Shown one piece after another: positions 1-10,049 of a stretch of 64,000 bases of DNA. The stretch's first letter is position 1. Each line of letters opens with the position of its first letter. Made by a program: the position numbers and the translations under genes. This DNA is from Leptasterias polaris (lineage: Eukaryota; Echinodermata; Asteroidea; Forcipulatida; Asteriidae). The notes beneath the pieces were generated by a model, which searched no databases, was not told the DNA's origin, and worked only from the letters and a program-made list of their open reading frames with translations. Location of the stretch: NCBI GenBank assembly GCA_037783415.1, contig JAZGTN010000008.1, positions 310,001-374,000 on the forward strand. Direction: 5' to 3'.

Positions 1-475
1 ATCGTGTCCTTGTTGAGATGGCAATTTTTTTCTGTTCAGAACTTGGTGTATGGCGTGCCTCAGGGATCAGTGTTAGCTCTTTGCTGTTCGCCATTTACAT
101 GTTGCCTCTCGGAAATCTTGTTCGCGAATATTGGCTAGATCTGCATATACGCTGATGATACACAAGTGTATGTTAGGTTATGGTGATTGGGTTTAGAACC
201 CAATTGGCAAGTTCAACCTGCCCGCAGTGACTGTTGCTGGTGTTGATGTTCCCGTCCAGACAAACCCTGTCAGAAATTTAGGGGTTATGTTCGACTCCGG
301 TATGACAATGAGTGCACAGGTCGCAACTACCATCAACTCTGCTAACTATCATCTCAATAACATTAGTCGTGCACGCAAAATGCTCACTACTGAGGCAGCC
401 AAGCTAGCTGTGCACACATTAGTTACCTGCAGGTTGGACTACTGCAACCGCCTCTTGATTGGTGTATTGTAATTA
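1..475 (+). pseudogene. CR1/L2-like LINE reverse transcriptase, broken 3' fragment
   Basis: Conceptual translation with frame changes gives GVPQGSVL near 52-85, a hallmark of non-LTR reverse transcriptases, then YADDTQVY near 146-172, which carries the YADD catalytic pair of the palm. A deletion follows, and a thumb-like stretch is open from 227 to 472 with RNLGVMFDS, then HTLVTCRLDYCN. That order (motif B-like loop, YADD, LGV.FD, RLDYCN) is typical of CR1/L2/Jockey-type LINE ORF2. The 5' part lies outside the window or is lost, and frames are interrupted, so it cannot encode an active enzyme. It runs directly into a LINE-like 3' tail. Family is assigned by motif recognition only; CR1 and L2 cannot be separated here. 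Confidence 0.8.
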
Positions 476-562
476 CTTTCATGTAACTGTCTTGAGCGCC
501 TTTGAACAATTTTTGTTGATTTTGGCGCTATATAAATGTCTTCTGATTGATTGATTGATTGT
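476..562 (+). repeat. LINE 3' tail with stem and (TGAT)n end
   Basis: After the RT stop the sequence has GAGCGCC (494-500) pairing with GGCGCT (524-529), then ATATAAATG and a run of ATTG/TGAT units. A short 3' hairpin followed by a microsatellite is usual for CR1/L2 LINEs, which prime on such ends. The GCGCTATATAA motif recurs at the ends of SINEs at 34074-34478 and 52974-53313. Confidence 0.75.
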
Positions 563-1394
563 TTCAGTAATTCTAATTCATTTATAGTCAGTCCAGACTA
601 CATTTTCATCGTTCTTCAGTTGAATTTGTGGTATTGACAATTGATGAAATTGAATGGTTGAAATGCTGAATCAATTAAACATAATTTCATTTTCAAACGA
701 AAATGAACAAGCCAAATGGATATTTATTGAGTTTTTGTTGAAATTGGCCGGGAAAAGCTAGAGTTTACAGAGAAAATGCTTTTAATTAAAGTTCGTTTAG
801 GATGTGCCCGTTTCAAGTAAAGTTGCCCGCCGGCTAGGCAGATGAAACACAATAGTTAAGTAATTCACCAAGCTGTTCATTTTGTGCTATACACGCCTAA
901 CCGTTCATACTGATGATTTCTTGACCAAAAAGCTTTATTCATGAGACTCAGTGTCTACAGAGTTTGGGGGTAACTCTGACAAAGTTTGATAAAACTGCAC
1001 TGAGCATAACTTCTATGCATTTGGAATTAGAATGAAAGGTTTTATAGTATGTGAAGGGTTTTTGCAGATCACATCTCAACATTTCTCGCAACTGAAAGTT
1101 TTCAGATGATAATTTTAGTCTAATCTGAATTGGTCTGGAAACAAGAGTCAAGTCTAGTGTTATTTCACTTACCACTGCCACTGCGCTAGAAGCTAAAAGC
1201 TCTTCGGGTGAGATTACAGTGAAGTATGCGATGTTGGTCATAAGGTATATAACTGTCACCGTTGGCACGCCAATGAAAATAGATAGAGGAATGTTTCTGA
1301 AATGAGATGACAACATAGCAAAATGGAAATTTGTCAACAAACCATTGTTTTTGTGTGTTATTTTGAGTTTTCACCAGTTCATTTTAAGATTTTT
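563..1394. other. No feature recognised
   Basis: AT-rich unique-looking DNA. The open frames near 948-1374 have no recognisable domain, no supporting splice sites and overlapping frames on both strands. Nothing further is supported. Confidence 0.5.
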
Positions 1395-1779
1395 TTTCGA
1401 GGGGGGGGGGGGGGGGGGGTGATGTCAAAGACCAACATGGTATATCCACTTGGTGTATCCCAAATGCATAAGTTAACAAACCTGTACAAATTTGGGCCAA
1501 ATTGGTTATCGAAATTGGTAGAGAATAACGAAGAAAAAACAAAAAATAAGACCCCTGGTTGCATAGAATAATTATTTGTGTGCTTTGATATGCATGAGGG
1601 CTTCATTGTCTGAAGCATTTTTCAGATTCAAATTTTAGGTGAAAGTTTACCTTTTTTCTCTACAAAAGCGCCGTTTCTAACAATGTCTTATAATATCAGC
1701 GGCTCTCCAGTGCTCTTTACCAAGTAGGTTTATTTTGTCATTATCTTGTGGAATAGTTACCAAATGTACACCCTGCCCA
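1395..1779. mobile_element. TTAA-type MITE, diverged copy, interrupted by G tract
   Basis: From the G run (about 1401-1419) to about 1775 the sequence follows the element at 31541-31916 in the same order: CAAAGACCA, CACTTGGTGTATCCCAA, a TTTGGGCCAAATTGG segment, ACAATGTCTTATA, GCTCTCCAGTGCTC and a terminal AATAGTTACCAAATGTACA. The left end is replaced or eroded at the poly-G stretch. Confidence 0.65.
1401..1419. repeat. Poly-G tract
   Basis: Uninterrupted run of about 19 G. Shorter G runs occur near 58294 and 59215. Confidence 0.9.
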
Positions 1780-2327
1780 TAGACGCTGGTTCATCAATTG
1801 AGTCTTGGGGAAACAACACATTCGTACCACGTAAAAACACATTTAACCCTAGCCCTGGCGGCCTTTCACTTTCGTAAATTTACAGTGACGTCCTGGATAT
1901 CAGGTACCATTTCTGGGGCGGAAAAATGTCAAAGCTTCATAAGTCAAATCTTACCTGCAAGAAGCCTCTCATTTCACAAGATTCACATTCCGTGGCGGCA
2001 TACATTTTTTTGCGGTGGGTTTTGGACGTCATATATTCCTCATTAATCCGTCATTTTCGTGAAATAATGCAGCTCCCAACGTAAAAAAAATACCCGTTTT
2101 GTTCGTCTTCTCACAGTGTCTGCCGTGCGTACGCGCACATTCGCATGTAAGACGCACGGGATGCATGACGCGCATATCGTGAGTTGCGTTTGCGTGTTAA
2201 CGCTGTGCAGTCAAGATACTGTGACCAAAAAGTGCGATACAAATTTGGCGCGTTTTGCGGTATGCGTAATCTGCACCCACATGCAAACGCCCGCGTCTTG
2301 GTTTTTCTTTATTATTTATTTTAAACA

Positions 2328-2503
2328 ATAGACCTTATGCACATGACGTCATTTGAGTAGGGCGCCCTCGCCTAGAGGTCAAAAGGAAGATGTTCATTGG
2401 CCATGGCCTGTGCGCCGCGCGTACAAATCTGTGCGTTCCCATTGTTTCATCATCAGTTTACCTCTAAGATGGCGGCTTGGTGACGTCAACGCATAAGGTC
2501 TAT
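2328..2503. mobile_element. 176-bp MITE, family A, with 6-bp target duplication
   Basis: Terminal inverted repeats start ATAGACCTTATGCAC and end GCATAAGGTCTAT. The flanks carry TAAACA on both sides (2322-2327 and 2504-2509), a convincing target-site duplication. TGACGTCA, a CRE/ATF-like palindrome, lies just inside both ends, and AAGATGGCGGC (YY1-like) lies near 2465. A second copy is at 44965-45138. No coding capacity. Confidence 0.8.
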
Positions 2504-2939
2504 TAAACATGTTTGACAATAAAATGGACGATCCAAACTTATAGTCTCTGCACTTATACATCGATACTAGTAGTACAGCAATAACAAACAATGAAAACCG
2601 CGAAATACATTTCTTTTTATAGGACGAATGACAGAGGGCGCAATCATAAAATAAAAAGCTCCTTGTGATGAAGAGCCTGTGCGCCTTTAAATCAATTTCG
2701 TATAATCATTTACCGGCATGATGGTTTTACTGGGACGCCTTTGCGTACGCGAAGGGCTAAAGATTACGTGCCCTTCATGCGTTTTGCGCAATCCTTAAAA
2801 AAATAAGTTAAAAAGTTAAACATTTTGAAAACGAAAATATCCATTCGCAACTTGTCCGAAATATTTAACCATTTTGGATAAACTTTCCAGTCACTTTATC
2901 CTGGAATAGTTTTGGGAATAATATAGTCTTTGACTAAAC

Positions 2940-2964
2940 CATAGAGAAAGGTCCTTTCTCTATG
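2940..2964. mobile_element. 25-bp perfect palindrome with 7-bp direct repeats (insertion scar)
   Basis: CATAGAGAAAGG, one T, then CCTTTCTCTATG: a perfect 12-bp inverted repeat with a 1-nt centre. ACTAAAC flanks it on both sides (2933-2939 and 2965-2971). This is what two transposon ends joined after internal deletion would leave, with the target duplication intact. Confidence 0.65.
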
Positions 2965-3628
2965 ACTAAACTAACCTTTTGGGGTTGATAATTTCCTCCG
3001 ACAAGTTGTTGAGAATATGCCTGTTGAAAAGTTCAGAAAACAAGACACAAATAATATTTTGCTCGCAAGCTGGTACTTTTTAAAGCAACTTGAACAAAAT
3101 ATTTAAAAGAGATGACATGTTGAACAGCAACATCAGAAAGAAACAAACCTATTCAATATTAAGGTTATTTTTTGTTTAACTGAAAAGTGATAGGGTCAAC
3201 TCTTGATTGCTTATACTCATTCAAGAAATGAACATGGCAGTACACTTCTCTATAGTGCTATAGTTATTACTTCCTGAAAAACCCAACGTTTATCGAAAAA
3301 AAAGTACAATTATTTCACTAGTCAAAAGCAAAGAAAAAGACAAGTTTAAGGTTCACCTTTGGGCTTTCCATGTGAATAAAAAATGGAAAGAAAAATTCAA
3401 CTGGAAGAATTCACATGTGAAATTTATTTAGCTTTCAAAACACAGTAGATGCATTATTATAAATTTTTATAGCACCAACACCTTAGGAAAGGTACTTTTG
3501 TCAATGCTGCTATAAATGAGAATTTGCATAGTCTTGTTTTGTGTGAAAAATAGCCCAATAAAATTATATGGAGTCTTTGTTTCATTTCTTGTCCAGTTGC
3601 TGCAGAATAAATCACAGACAAAAAAAAA

Positions 3629-3645
3629 TATATATATATATATAT
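3629..3645. repeat. (AT)n microsatellite
   Basis: Alternating T and A after a short poly-A run. Confidence 0.9.
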
Positions 3646-3769
3646 TGACTAACTGTTTCTTGTTCATTTGTGTTCAGGTTTGTAGTTCAACTAAAGAAAT
3701 AATTAAATATAGCATCTAAGCTTAAGAAGATCATTTTTTATTTGGCCAACAAATACAATGGTCAAAAAT

Positions 3770-3965
3770 TGCTCACAAGTACAAGTTTAATCCCTTGCAG
3801 TTTTTTTCAAGCAAAATCTTGGCTCAAAAAGGCCCATTTTAAAAATTTGGCCAAAAAATTAAGCGGTCTGAAATCGCAAGTTTAACCCCTTGCATTTTGT
3901 TTTTCACCAACAATTTTGGCTCAAAAAGGCCCAAAGGACTTCTTTTGATTTAATGTTGAGGTTGA
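3770..3965. repeat. Diverged tandem duplication, about 98 bp x2
   Basis: CAAGTTTAATCCCTTGCA near 3782 and CAAGTTTAACCCCTTGCA near 3878 are each followed by TTTTTCA and TTGGCTCAAAAAGGCCCA. No open frame is maintained. Confidence 0.6.
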
Positions 3966-4627
3966 AAAAAGGGCAAGTTAAATCCCCTTGTCATAGAATC
4001 ATGCACTTACATGGCTCCGTAAGCGTGGAATTATGTGGTAAGCAGACCCATCAAACTGGGCCGAGATCGTTCGTGTCACAATATGCAAATAGTAGAAATG
4101 ATTGACAGTTCGAATGTCGTCACACAAACCGTGAACACGCCCACACTGTTAAAAGAAAATGGCGTAGTTGCACTTGCAGTTTTAATGAAAGGTAAGAAGA
4201 TAATGTTTTGATTCAGAATTCATTTTTTTAAAGCCATTTAAACCTTGAAACGCATATAATCAAAACATGTTGTATTCTAGCTTTAAATGAGCCAAGTTTT
4301 TCTGATAAAAGTTGGCTACAAAAGTCAAATATTTTCCGTTTTGGTGGCGCCTTCTTCGGAAGCATGGCCGCATGGCCGCATGGCGGATAAAATGAAACCC
4401 GTGTCACAACGTGGTTGGTAACTGGATGCATATTCTCGTAGTCGTATACGGACGTGTCAATATTGGAATTTGTAAGCCCTAAAATAATGTCAATGCAAGT
4501 TTATTTGACTTGTTTTCCTTCCTTTGCCAAGAAACACTGTATTTTACTTGGTGAGTTTTGATATTGTTGGCTAATTTAAATTGGTGCCGGGGAGGGTTAC
4601 AATTGAATTTGGTAAATGCTTGGAATA
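3966..4627. other. No feature recognised
   Basis: Unique-looking AT-rich DNA apart from a short GCATGGCCGCATGGCCGCATGGCGG run near 4363-4385. No supported gene. Confidence 0.5.
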
Positions 4628-5194
4628 ATGCACGTATCAATTGTAGTCCCGGCCCTGGGGGACCCGGGACTTTGGCAGAGGTAGCCGGGACATAGACGGG
4701 GGATGTGCAAAGAACTGTGCCCCGCTAGCCGGGACAATAGCGGGGTCTTTGCCGACGTTGTACAAATTGTTTCCCCGCCTTACCGGGACAATAGCGGGGT
4801 CTTTGCCGAGGTTGTACAATTTGTTTCCCCGCCCTACCGGGAAAATAGCGGGGACTTTGCCGAGGTTGTACCATTTGTTTCCCCGCCCTACTGGGACAAT
4901 AGCAGATCGAGGATTGTGTGACAAATGCCCTGCATGGCGGTCGGGGCCGGGATCGTGCGGGGGTTGTTATAAATGCCCCGCATGCCGGGGCCGGGATCGT
5001 GCGGGGGTTGTTATAAATGCCCCGCATGCCTGGGCCGGGATCATGCGGGGGATGTACAAAAACAAGTGCCCCGCCCCGGCCGGGCAGTAGCGGGGCATGG
5101 CAGGGACTATGACGCCAAGCCATTTTTACATCCCCGGCCAAGTCCCCGCTAGTCCCGGGTCCCCCAGGGCCGGGATTACAATTGATATGTGCAT
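4628..5194. mobile_element. GC-rich palindromic TIR element with internal tandem repeats
   Basis: Left end ATGCACGTATCAATTGTAGT and the complement of the right end ATGCACATATCAATTGTAAT match. Both continue into CCCGGCCCTGGGGGACCCGG, giving TIRs of about 45 bp. Inside are three units of about 60 bp (4741-4900) carrying CCGGGACAATAGCGGGGTC and GTTGTACAA, then two units of about 57 bp with GCCGGGATCGTGCGGGGG (4943-5040). GC content is far above the surroundings. Long frames through it on both strands are products of the repeats. No transposase. Confidence 0.7.
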
Positions 5195-5272
5195 AACTGG
5201 TTCTGGATCAATATTCTCAACGCTCTTACTAGAGCCAAACGAGAAGAGTGAGTGTGCGCGGTGTAGTTTTTA

Positions 5273-5567
5273 GTTGCTTCTTAGGTGAGATATGACGGCT
5301 CCTTTAAAGGTCATTTTGTCAGTGATGGATATGATGTCTGCATTAGTGTTCCAGTCTTTTACTGTTTGGGGGAAATATTGGGGGAAATATGAGTATTTGA
5401 AGCAGTCTTTGTTTGCGGAGAACAGTTGGTAGGCCTTGCTGTGATTGTGTATGGATTGGCGTGTGACCGGCTGTAAGAACTTTCCTGCCGGGACGGCAGC
5501 CTGACCATAGTGGATTTTGTGGAGCATTGAGATTCGTGCCACTTCTCGTCTGCTTTCCAAGGTGTCC
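5273..5567 (-). pseudogene. LINE ORF2 C-terminal remnant, downstream half
   Basis: On the minus strand this reads WDTLESRREVAR, then MLHKIHYGQ, then KYSYFPQ and TVKDWN, ending with a stop near 5270. This is the cysteine-poor C-terminal region after the thumb of many Jockey/CR1/RTE-like LINEs. FPQYFPQ marks a short in-frame duplication of the GGGGGAAATATTG repeat. The upstream half continues at 6553-6886; the two are separated by the foldback element at 5574-6546. Confidence 0.7.
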
Positions 5568-5573
5568 CATTGG

Positions 5574-6546
5574 TATGGTGGCCCTGAAGGGACATCGCAT
5601 ATCGCAAACGTGTGCGCATACGTATGCAATGTTGTGAAACAATTAGCGAATATATGCGCACACGTATGCAATGTCGTGAAACAATTCGCGAATATGTGCG
5701 CACACGTATGCAATGTCGTGAAACAATTCGCGAATATGTGCGCACACGTATGCAATGTCGTGAAACAAATCGTGAATGTGTGCGCGCACGTATTCCATGT
5801 CGTGAAACAATTCGCGAATAATAATGTGCGCACACGTCTGCGAATATATTTGCGATGTGAATTTTATTGCATACCATGTCGCATACCTTTGAATAAAATG
5901 TCTAACGATCTGGGGGGTTTCTTGCATACAGTGAGATGAGCGGTAGTCATTGCAGCGGTAGTCATTGTTGTGAGGCAAGCGAGGCGGGTGGTCTTCGGTA
6001 TGGCGAGACTTGGCCTTGTGCCAAGTTCCTGGGTACACATTATTGTATAGTCATGCTTACAGGAGCCTGACTGTAGCGCCACGTACTTCCTATCCCTAGG
6101 TCACTAACAAATTGTCCGCAACTATGACATCACCCCAAAGGTATGCGACATGGTATGCAATAAAATTCACGACATCGCAAATATATTCGCAGATGTGTGC
6201 GGCTGTGCGCCCATATTCGCGAATTGTTTCACGACATTGCATACGTGTGCGCACATATTTGCGAATTGTTTCACGACATTGCATACGTGTGCGCATATAT
6301 ATTCGCGAATTGTTTCACGACATTGCATTCGTGTGCCCACATTTTCGCGAATTGTTTCACGACATTGCATACGTGTGCGCACACATTCGCGATTTGTTTC
6401 ACGACATTGCATACGTGTGCGCACATATTCGCGAATTGTTTCACGACATTGCATACGTATGCGCACATATTCGCGAATTGTTTCACGACATTGCATACGG
6501 ATGCGCACACGTTTGCGATATGCGATGTCCCTTCAGGGCCACCATA
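5574..6546. mobile_element. 973-bp foldback element inserted in a LINE, with two inverted 42-bp arrays
   Basis: TIRs begin TATGGTGGCCCTGAAGGGAC and end in the exact complement. CATTGG flanks both sides (5568-5573 and 6547-6552) as a 6-bp target duplication. The left arm (about 5590-5860) holds some six units of 42 bp with core GTATGCAATGTCGTGAAAC; the right arm (about 6180-6515) holds about eight units in inverted orientation. The 240-bp centre (5894-6134) has no recognised gene. Every frame through the arms stays open because 42 is divisible by three, so these ORFs are not genes. Confidence 0.85.
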
Positions 6547-6552
6547 CATTGG

Positions 6553-6886
6553 AGAGATTTTAGCACAGCTTGTACGGTTGTAGTCTCTGCAGACGAATCG
6601 GGCTGCTCTTCTCTGTATTATCTCAAGTTTGTCTTTTTGTTCCTGTGTGTAGGGAACCCAAATGATTGCTGAGTACTCCAGAAGTGGGCGGACCAGTAAG
6701 CGATAGACTTGAGATCTTGAGGGCAGCAGTGTAGGTTGCGTCTTATAAAACCAAGGGGTCTGTTTGCTTTGGCAGAGATGGATTTGATATGGTTCCCCCA
6801 TTTAAGGTCATTGGTTATCTCAACACCCAAGTATGAATGTGATGTTGTCTCTTGTAGTGTTGTGCCACCTAGAGTGTAATTGAACT
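6553..6886 (-). pseudogene. LINE ORF2 C-terminal remnant, upstream half
   Basis: On the minus strand this reads YTLGGTTLQETTSHSYLGVE, then NHIKSISAKAN, LGFIRRNL, then RPLLEYSAIIWVPYTQEQK, then QRRAARFVCRDYN. YLGVxI, LGFIRRNL, PLLEY and RRAARF are hallmarks of the thumb and post-RT region of Jockey/CR1-like LINEs. There is a frame change near 6700 and a 1-nt shift before the insertion point. No catalytic RT motifs lie upstream, so the copy is 5' truncated. Confidence 0.75.
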
Positions 6887-7127
6887 ATTTGGTTGATCTG
6901 GCTTGCGAGAGGCGGAGGACAAACCACTAACCATTGCATTATTTCTAATATCATTTTTTACTAGCCCCATTAATATAGTAGGGGTTTCAGGTGAAAATTC
7001 CAATGCTCTCCGGCTGCATCGAAAACAAAACCCTCCTCTTACCAGTGGTAATTACCACTTAATTTGCTTTTGACAAACTTTCAAGCATTAACTTAGGCAC
7101 AATTTGTGCAACCGGGGCATGTATAGT

Positions 7128-8001
7128 CAGTTCCCCAATTCAACGCGTATTCAGTTAGGCCAAACAAAGAAAGTGTTCTGTTTCCGATTACATGCCATTT
7201 TAAAATAGAGTCGGTAGGTCAGAAAGTTTTTTTTTTTTTGCATTATTCTGATACGTTTCGCGAGTGTGTAAAAATACCCTACTTGCCCGATTCAAAACTA
7301 ACAGCGAGTGAAAAAAAACTGCTCCGAAATCCATCAAAGACCTCTTCAGTATAATTTAAACTCACATGAGGTACGCAGGAGATGTTTTTGGTTAATATGG
7401 AGGTATGATTGTGTCAGATATTTTTCAAAAAAGAACAAATTTCGGCTAAAAGGTTGCCCCAAATCGTCCGCTTGCGACTTTTGTTGAGTCCACTCTCGTT
7501 TATTTGTGGAGCACAATCAACAGATTTGTACAACCAATTGGACAAACTCTTGCGCAATTTGCAGTTTGCGCTATGCAGAATCGGCAGCTCTATTTACTAT
7601 TGACCAAAAGTTTGCGCAATCTTTAGATTGCGCATTGTCTTGTGCACACATGAGCGCTGTGCTTTGAATTGTTGGTATTTTTCGCTGGGTCCTTCAGGAA
7701 ACACGATGCGACGACCGTGGATCACAAAATCATGAGACTCAAATCACGGAGATATCAGTAAAATTGTCTGGATGTGTTCTGGTTTTTTAGTAAAATTTTG
7801 TTAAAAACATGTTAGTTTGGTCAAAGTCTGACAATTGGTCCATGGTAACTTCATTTTTAAATTATTTTAATATTTTTTAATTTTTATTTTTTAAGCCGAA
7901 CAAAAAGTTTAGGGTTGGGGCTTAAAGTTAAGGTCGGTCAAGAAACCGGAAACAGAAAACTTTTTTTGTTTGGCCTTAGCACAAAATACCAAAGGGAACT
8001 G
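7128..8001. mobile_element. TIR element, CAGTTCCC ends
   Basis: The outer ends CAGTTCCC and GGGAACTG are inverted. About 27-29 bp in, TTAGGCCAAACAAAGAAAG and its counterpart TAAGGCCAAACAAAAAAAG, followed by TTCTGTTTCCG, extend the inverted match. CAG..CTG ends recall hAT elements, but no 8-bp duplication is visible. No transposase. Confidence 0.6.
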
Positions 8002-9247
8002 GCCCACAAATCAGTGTAAAGTTCCTGGATGACAGAACTTGATCAGTCTGCTCGAAATATACCGATTAAAAAAGGGAACTGTGTGCAGCTGTGTATCATC
8101 CTAATGGACTCCATGCAAGGGTAACTACTTGATCAAGGCTACCCATTAACTGGCTTTTCTTTTCTGTATTGGTGTTATACTTGTGGTCCCCCTTGCCCCC
8201 AGTATCAGCTTAATGCTAAATATTATTTCCTGTTCATGCCAAGTATATGCCCATTAACAAGAATATTATTTATTTTCTAATTCCAGATAGAATCACTGTG
8301 TGGTCGGTAAGCTAACAAATGTCAATGCTCTTGGATACCACAAGTCAAATCTGCATCTGCTGAAGTACTGTTCAACACTTCATGCTGCGTTTGCAGTTTG
8401 AGTAAATTGAGCAGGCCGAGTTGTGAGTGAACAACTGAACATGAATGCTTTACACAAACTATGGAATCTTATAACAGCTGTAATACCCAACTGAAGGACG
8501 AGCAATAGTGGTTAATTGGCTTGCTTATAAAGACACAATTAGTAACACCAGGGACCTGAACCCACACTCTGCTGATCCTAGAGCTTGAGTCAACAACTGA
8601 GAACTCAAGCTAACTGGAATGAACACATTGTTAATATAAGAGTGCATGTCTGGCAATGCTTTCAATAGGTGAGTTTTATTAAAATACCTGCTATACATCA
8701 ATGGACCAGTCCAATTATGCCCCGCCCATTGGATTAATGGCTATTTCAGCGATGCTCTATTGCGTATATTATACAAATGCACCTTGCTTTGCTCAAGTTG
8801 CAGCAATTTGATTTACAAAATCCAAGATTGCCATGTCAGTGTTGGTTAAGCCATGCAGCACCAGCCATCAAACTCAAGCAGAACAAGGGAAAATCAAAAT
8901 TTAATTAAGAGTTCCAACTCAAGTCTGTACAAAATCCACTAATTGATCTATGTCCTTTTGGTAAATAGCCACCCAAATCTCTGTACCCAGAGATCAATCT
9001 GGTGGATTAGGGAAGACTTTGGGTGACCAAAGTTAATGGAAACGAAAGAAGAGTACATTTTGTGACTGCATTGCTAATCTTATGCAAACAATAGTTTTGT
9101 TGTTCATTTTATAGTTGAGTGACTAATGGTCGTTACTCTGAGGGCAACAATCTCATTTTGTAGTAGCTCAGTCCCACCTGAAACCTAAAGAATCACCTGT
9201 AGTTGATAATATTCATAATTTTTGTTTTAATGTTATTTTGGTTGCAG
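8002..9247. other. No feature recognised; upstream of the candidate first exon
   Basis: Unique-looking AT-rich DNA with no convincing repeat or coding signal. If the exon at 9248 is real, this region would be an intron of its 5' UTR or its distal promoter. Confidence 0.4.
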
Positions 9248-9394
9248 TGAGTCTAATGAGCTATGTGATAAAAGCAACCTTTACCACTCATTGATGTCAA
9301 GCTGATGAATTGAACAAGTCCAGACACAAGGCAGTTTTCATGAGGAAGGACTGAGTAATATCAAAAGAATACCAGACCAGTGATTGACTGCATC

Positions 9395-9471
9395 ATGAGA
9401 CTGTACTCTCTGTATGATGTCATCAAAGACCTTCCTGCTGTGACATCAATCTTCAGTATGAATCTTGACAG
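9395..9471 (+). CDS. Candidate first coding exon, unknown protein
   Basis: An acceptor (TTTTGGTTGCAG, ending 9247) opens a candidate exon with a 5' leader at 9248-9394. The ATG at 9395 has A at -3 and an in-frame TAA 42 nt upstream. The peptide begins MRLYSLYDVIKDLP and runs to the donor AG|GTGAGT at 9472. The 77 coding nt leave two bases over, which join in frame to the 19-nt candidate microexon at 10031. I do not recognise the protein; the residues show no signal peptide or known motif. The length is too short to exclude chance. Support rests on acceptor, start context, strong donor and phase match with the next exon. Confidence 0.4.
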
Positions 9472-10030
9472 GTGAGTTCACAATCTAAGGCATGTTTTTT
9501 ATTTAATCACTGGAGAAATACCAGTGAAAATACTGTCAGACCTATTTTGAAGTAAAATTGTTTGTTCCAAGAGAACTCTCAAATGAATGAATACCATTTC
9601 ATGGGATGATTGTGCAAGTTCTGAACTTCAGATCACACACACCGTTATATTTGTTGGTGTTTTCATAAAGTAAGGAGTTGCTGTTAAAACTCAAAGAAAT
9701 ATCACATTCCTGTAAGATATGGCAAATTGTTGATTCCTTATATCTCTGACGACCTAGGAAGCAAGTACAGATGATTGCTTATTCATTTTGGTTCATTTCA
9801 AGCCAGAGGGTCCAAATACAACAATTTGTTGCACTCTCAAAACCTTCAGTGCAACAATTGTATCCTTTTGCATCTGTTGCTCATATTTCAGGGGAAAATC
9901 AGAGAATTCAACAATTAAGTTTGATGTACTAATATGATATAAAAATTCCTTCCATGAGAGAGTTTATTAAATGTTGTATAATTTTTTTTGTTTAAATGTG
10001 CAAGTCTGTCAACTAACATGTTTATTGCAG

Positions 10031-10049
10031 CCAATTTTCTACCATCTGG
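10031..10049 (+). CDS. Candidate 19-nt microexon
   Basis: CTAAC (branch-point-like) followed by ATGTTTATTGCAG precedes CCAATTTTCTACCATCTGG, then GTGAGT. Joined to the two leftover bases of the 9395-9471 exon it encodes SQFSTIW and ends on a codon boundary. No downstream exon can be assigned with confidence. Unrecognised protein. Confidence 0.35.

Noticed and set aside
4637..5141. Open frames of 95-138 codons in GC-rich DNA
   Set aside because: GC-rich tandem units inside a palindromic element; low stop frequency is expected from composition.
5590..6515. CRISPR-like array
   Set aside because: Units are contiguous without unique spacers, occur in inverted pairs within TIRs, and the host is eukaryotic.
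5270..6672. Many overlapping frames up to 187 codons on both strands
   Set aside because: The 42-bp arrays keep frames open; only the LINE-derived parts outside 5574-6546 show real coding ancestry.
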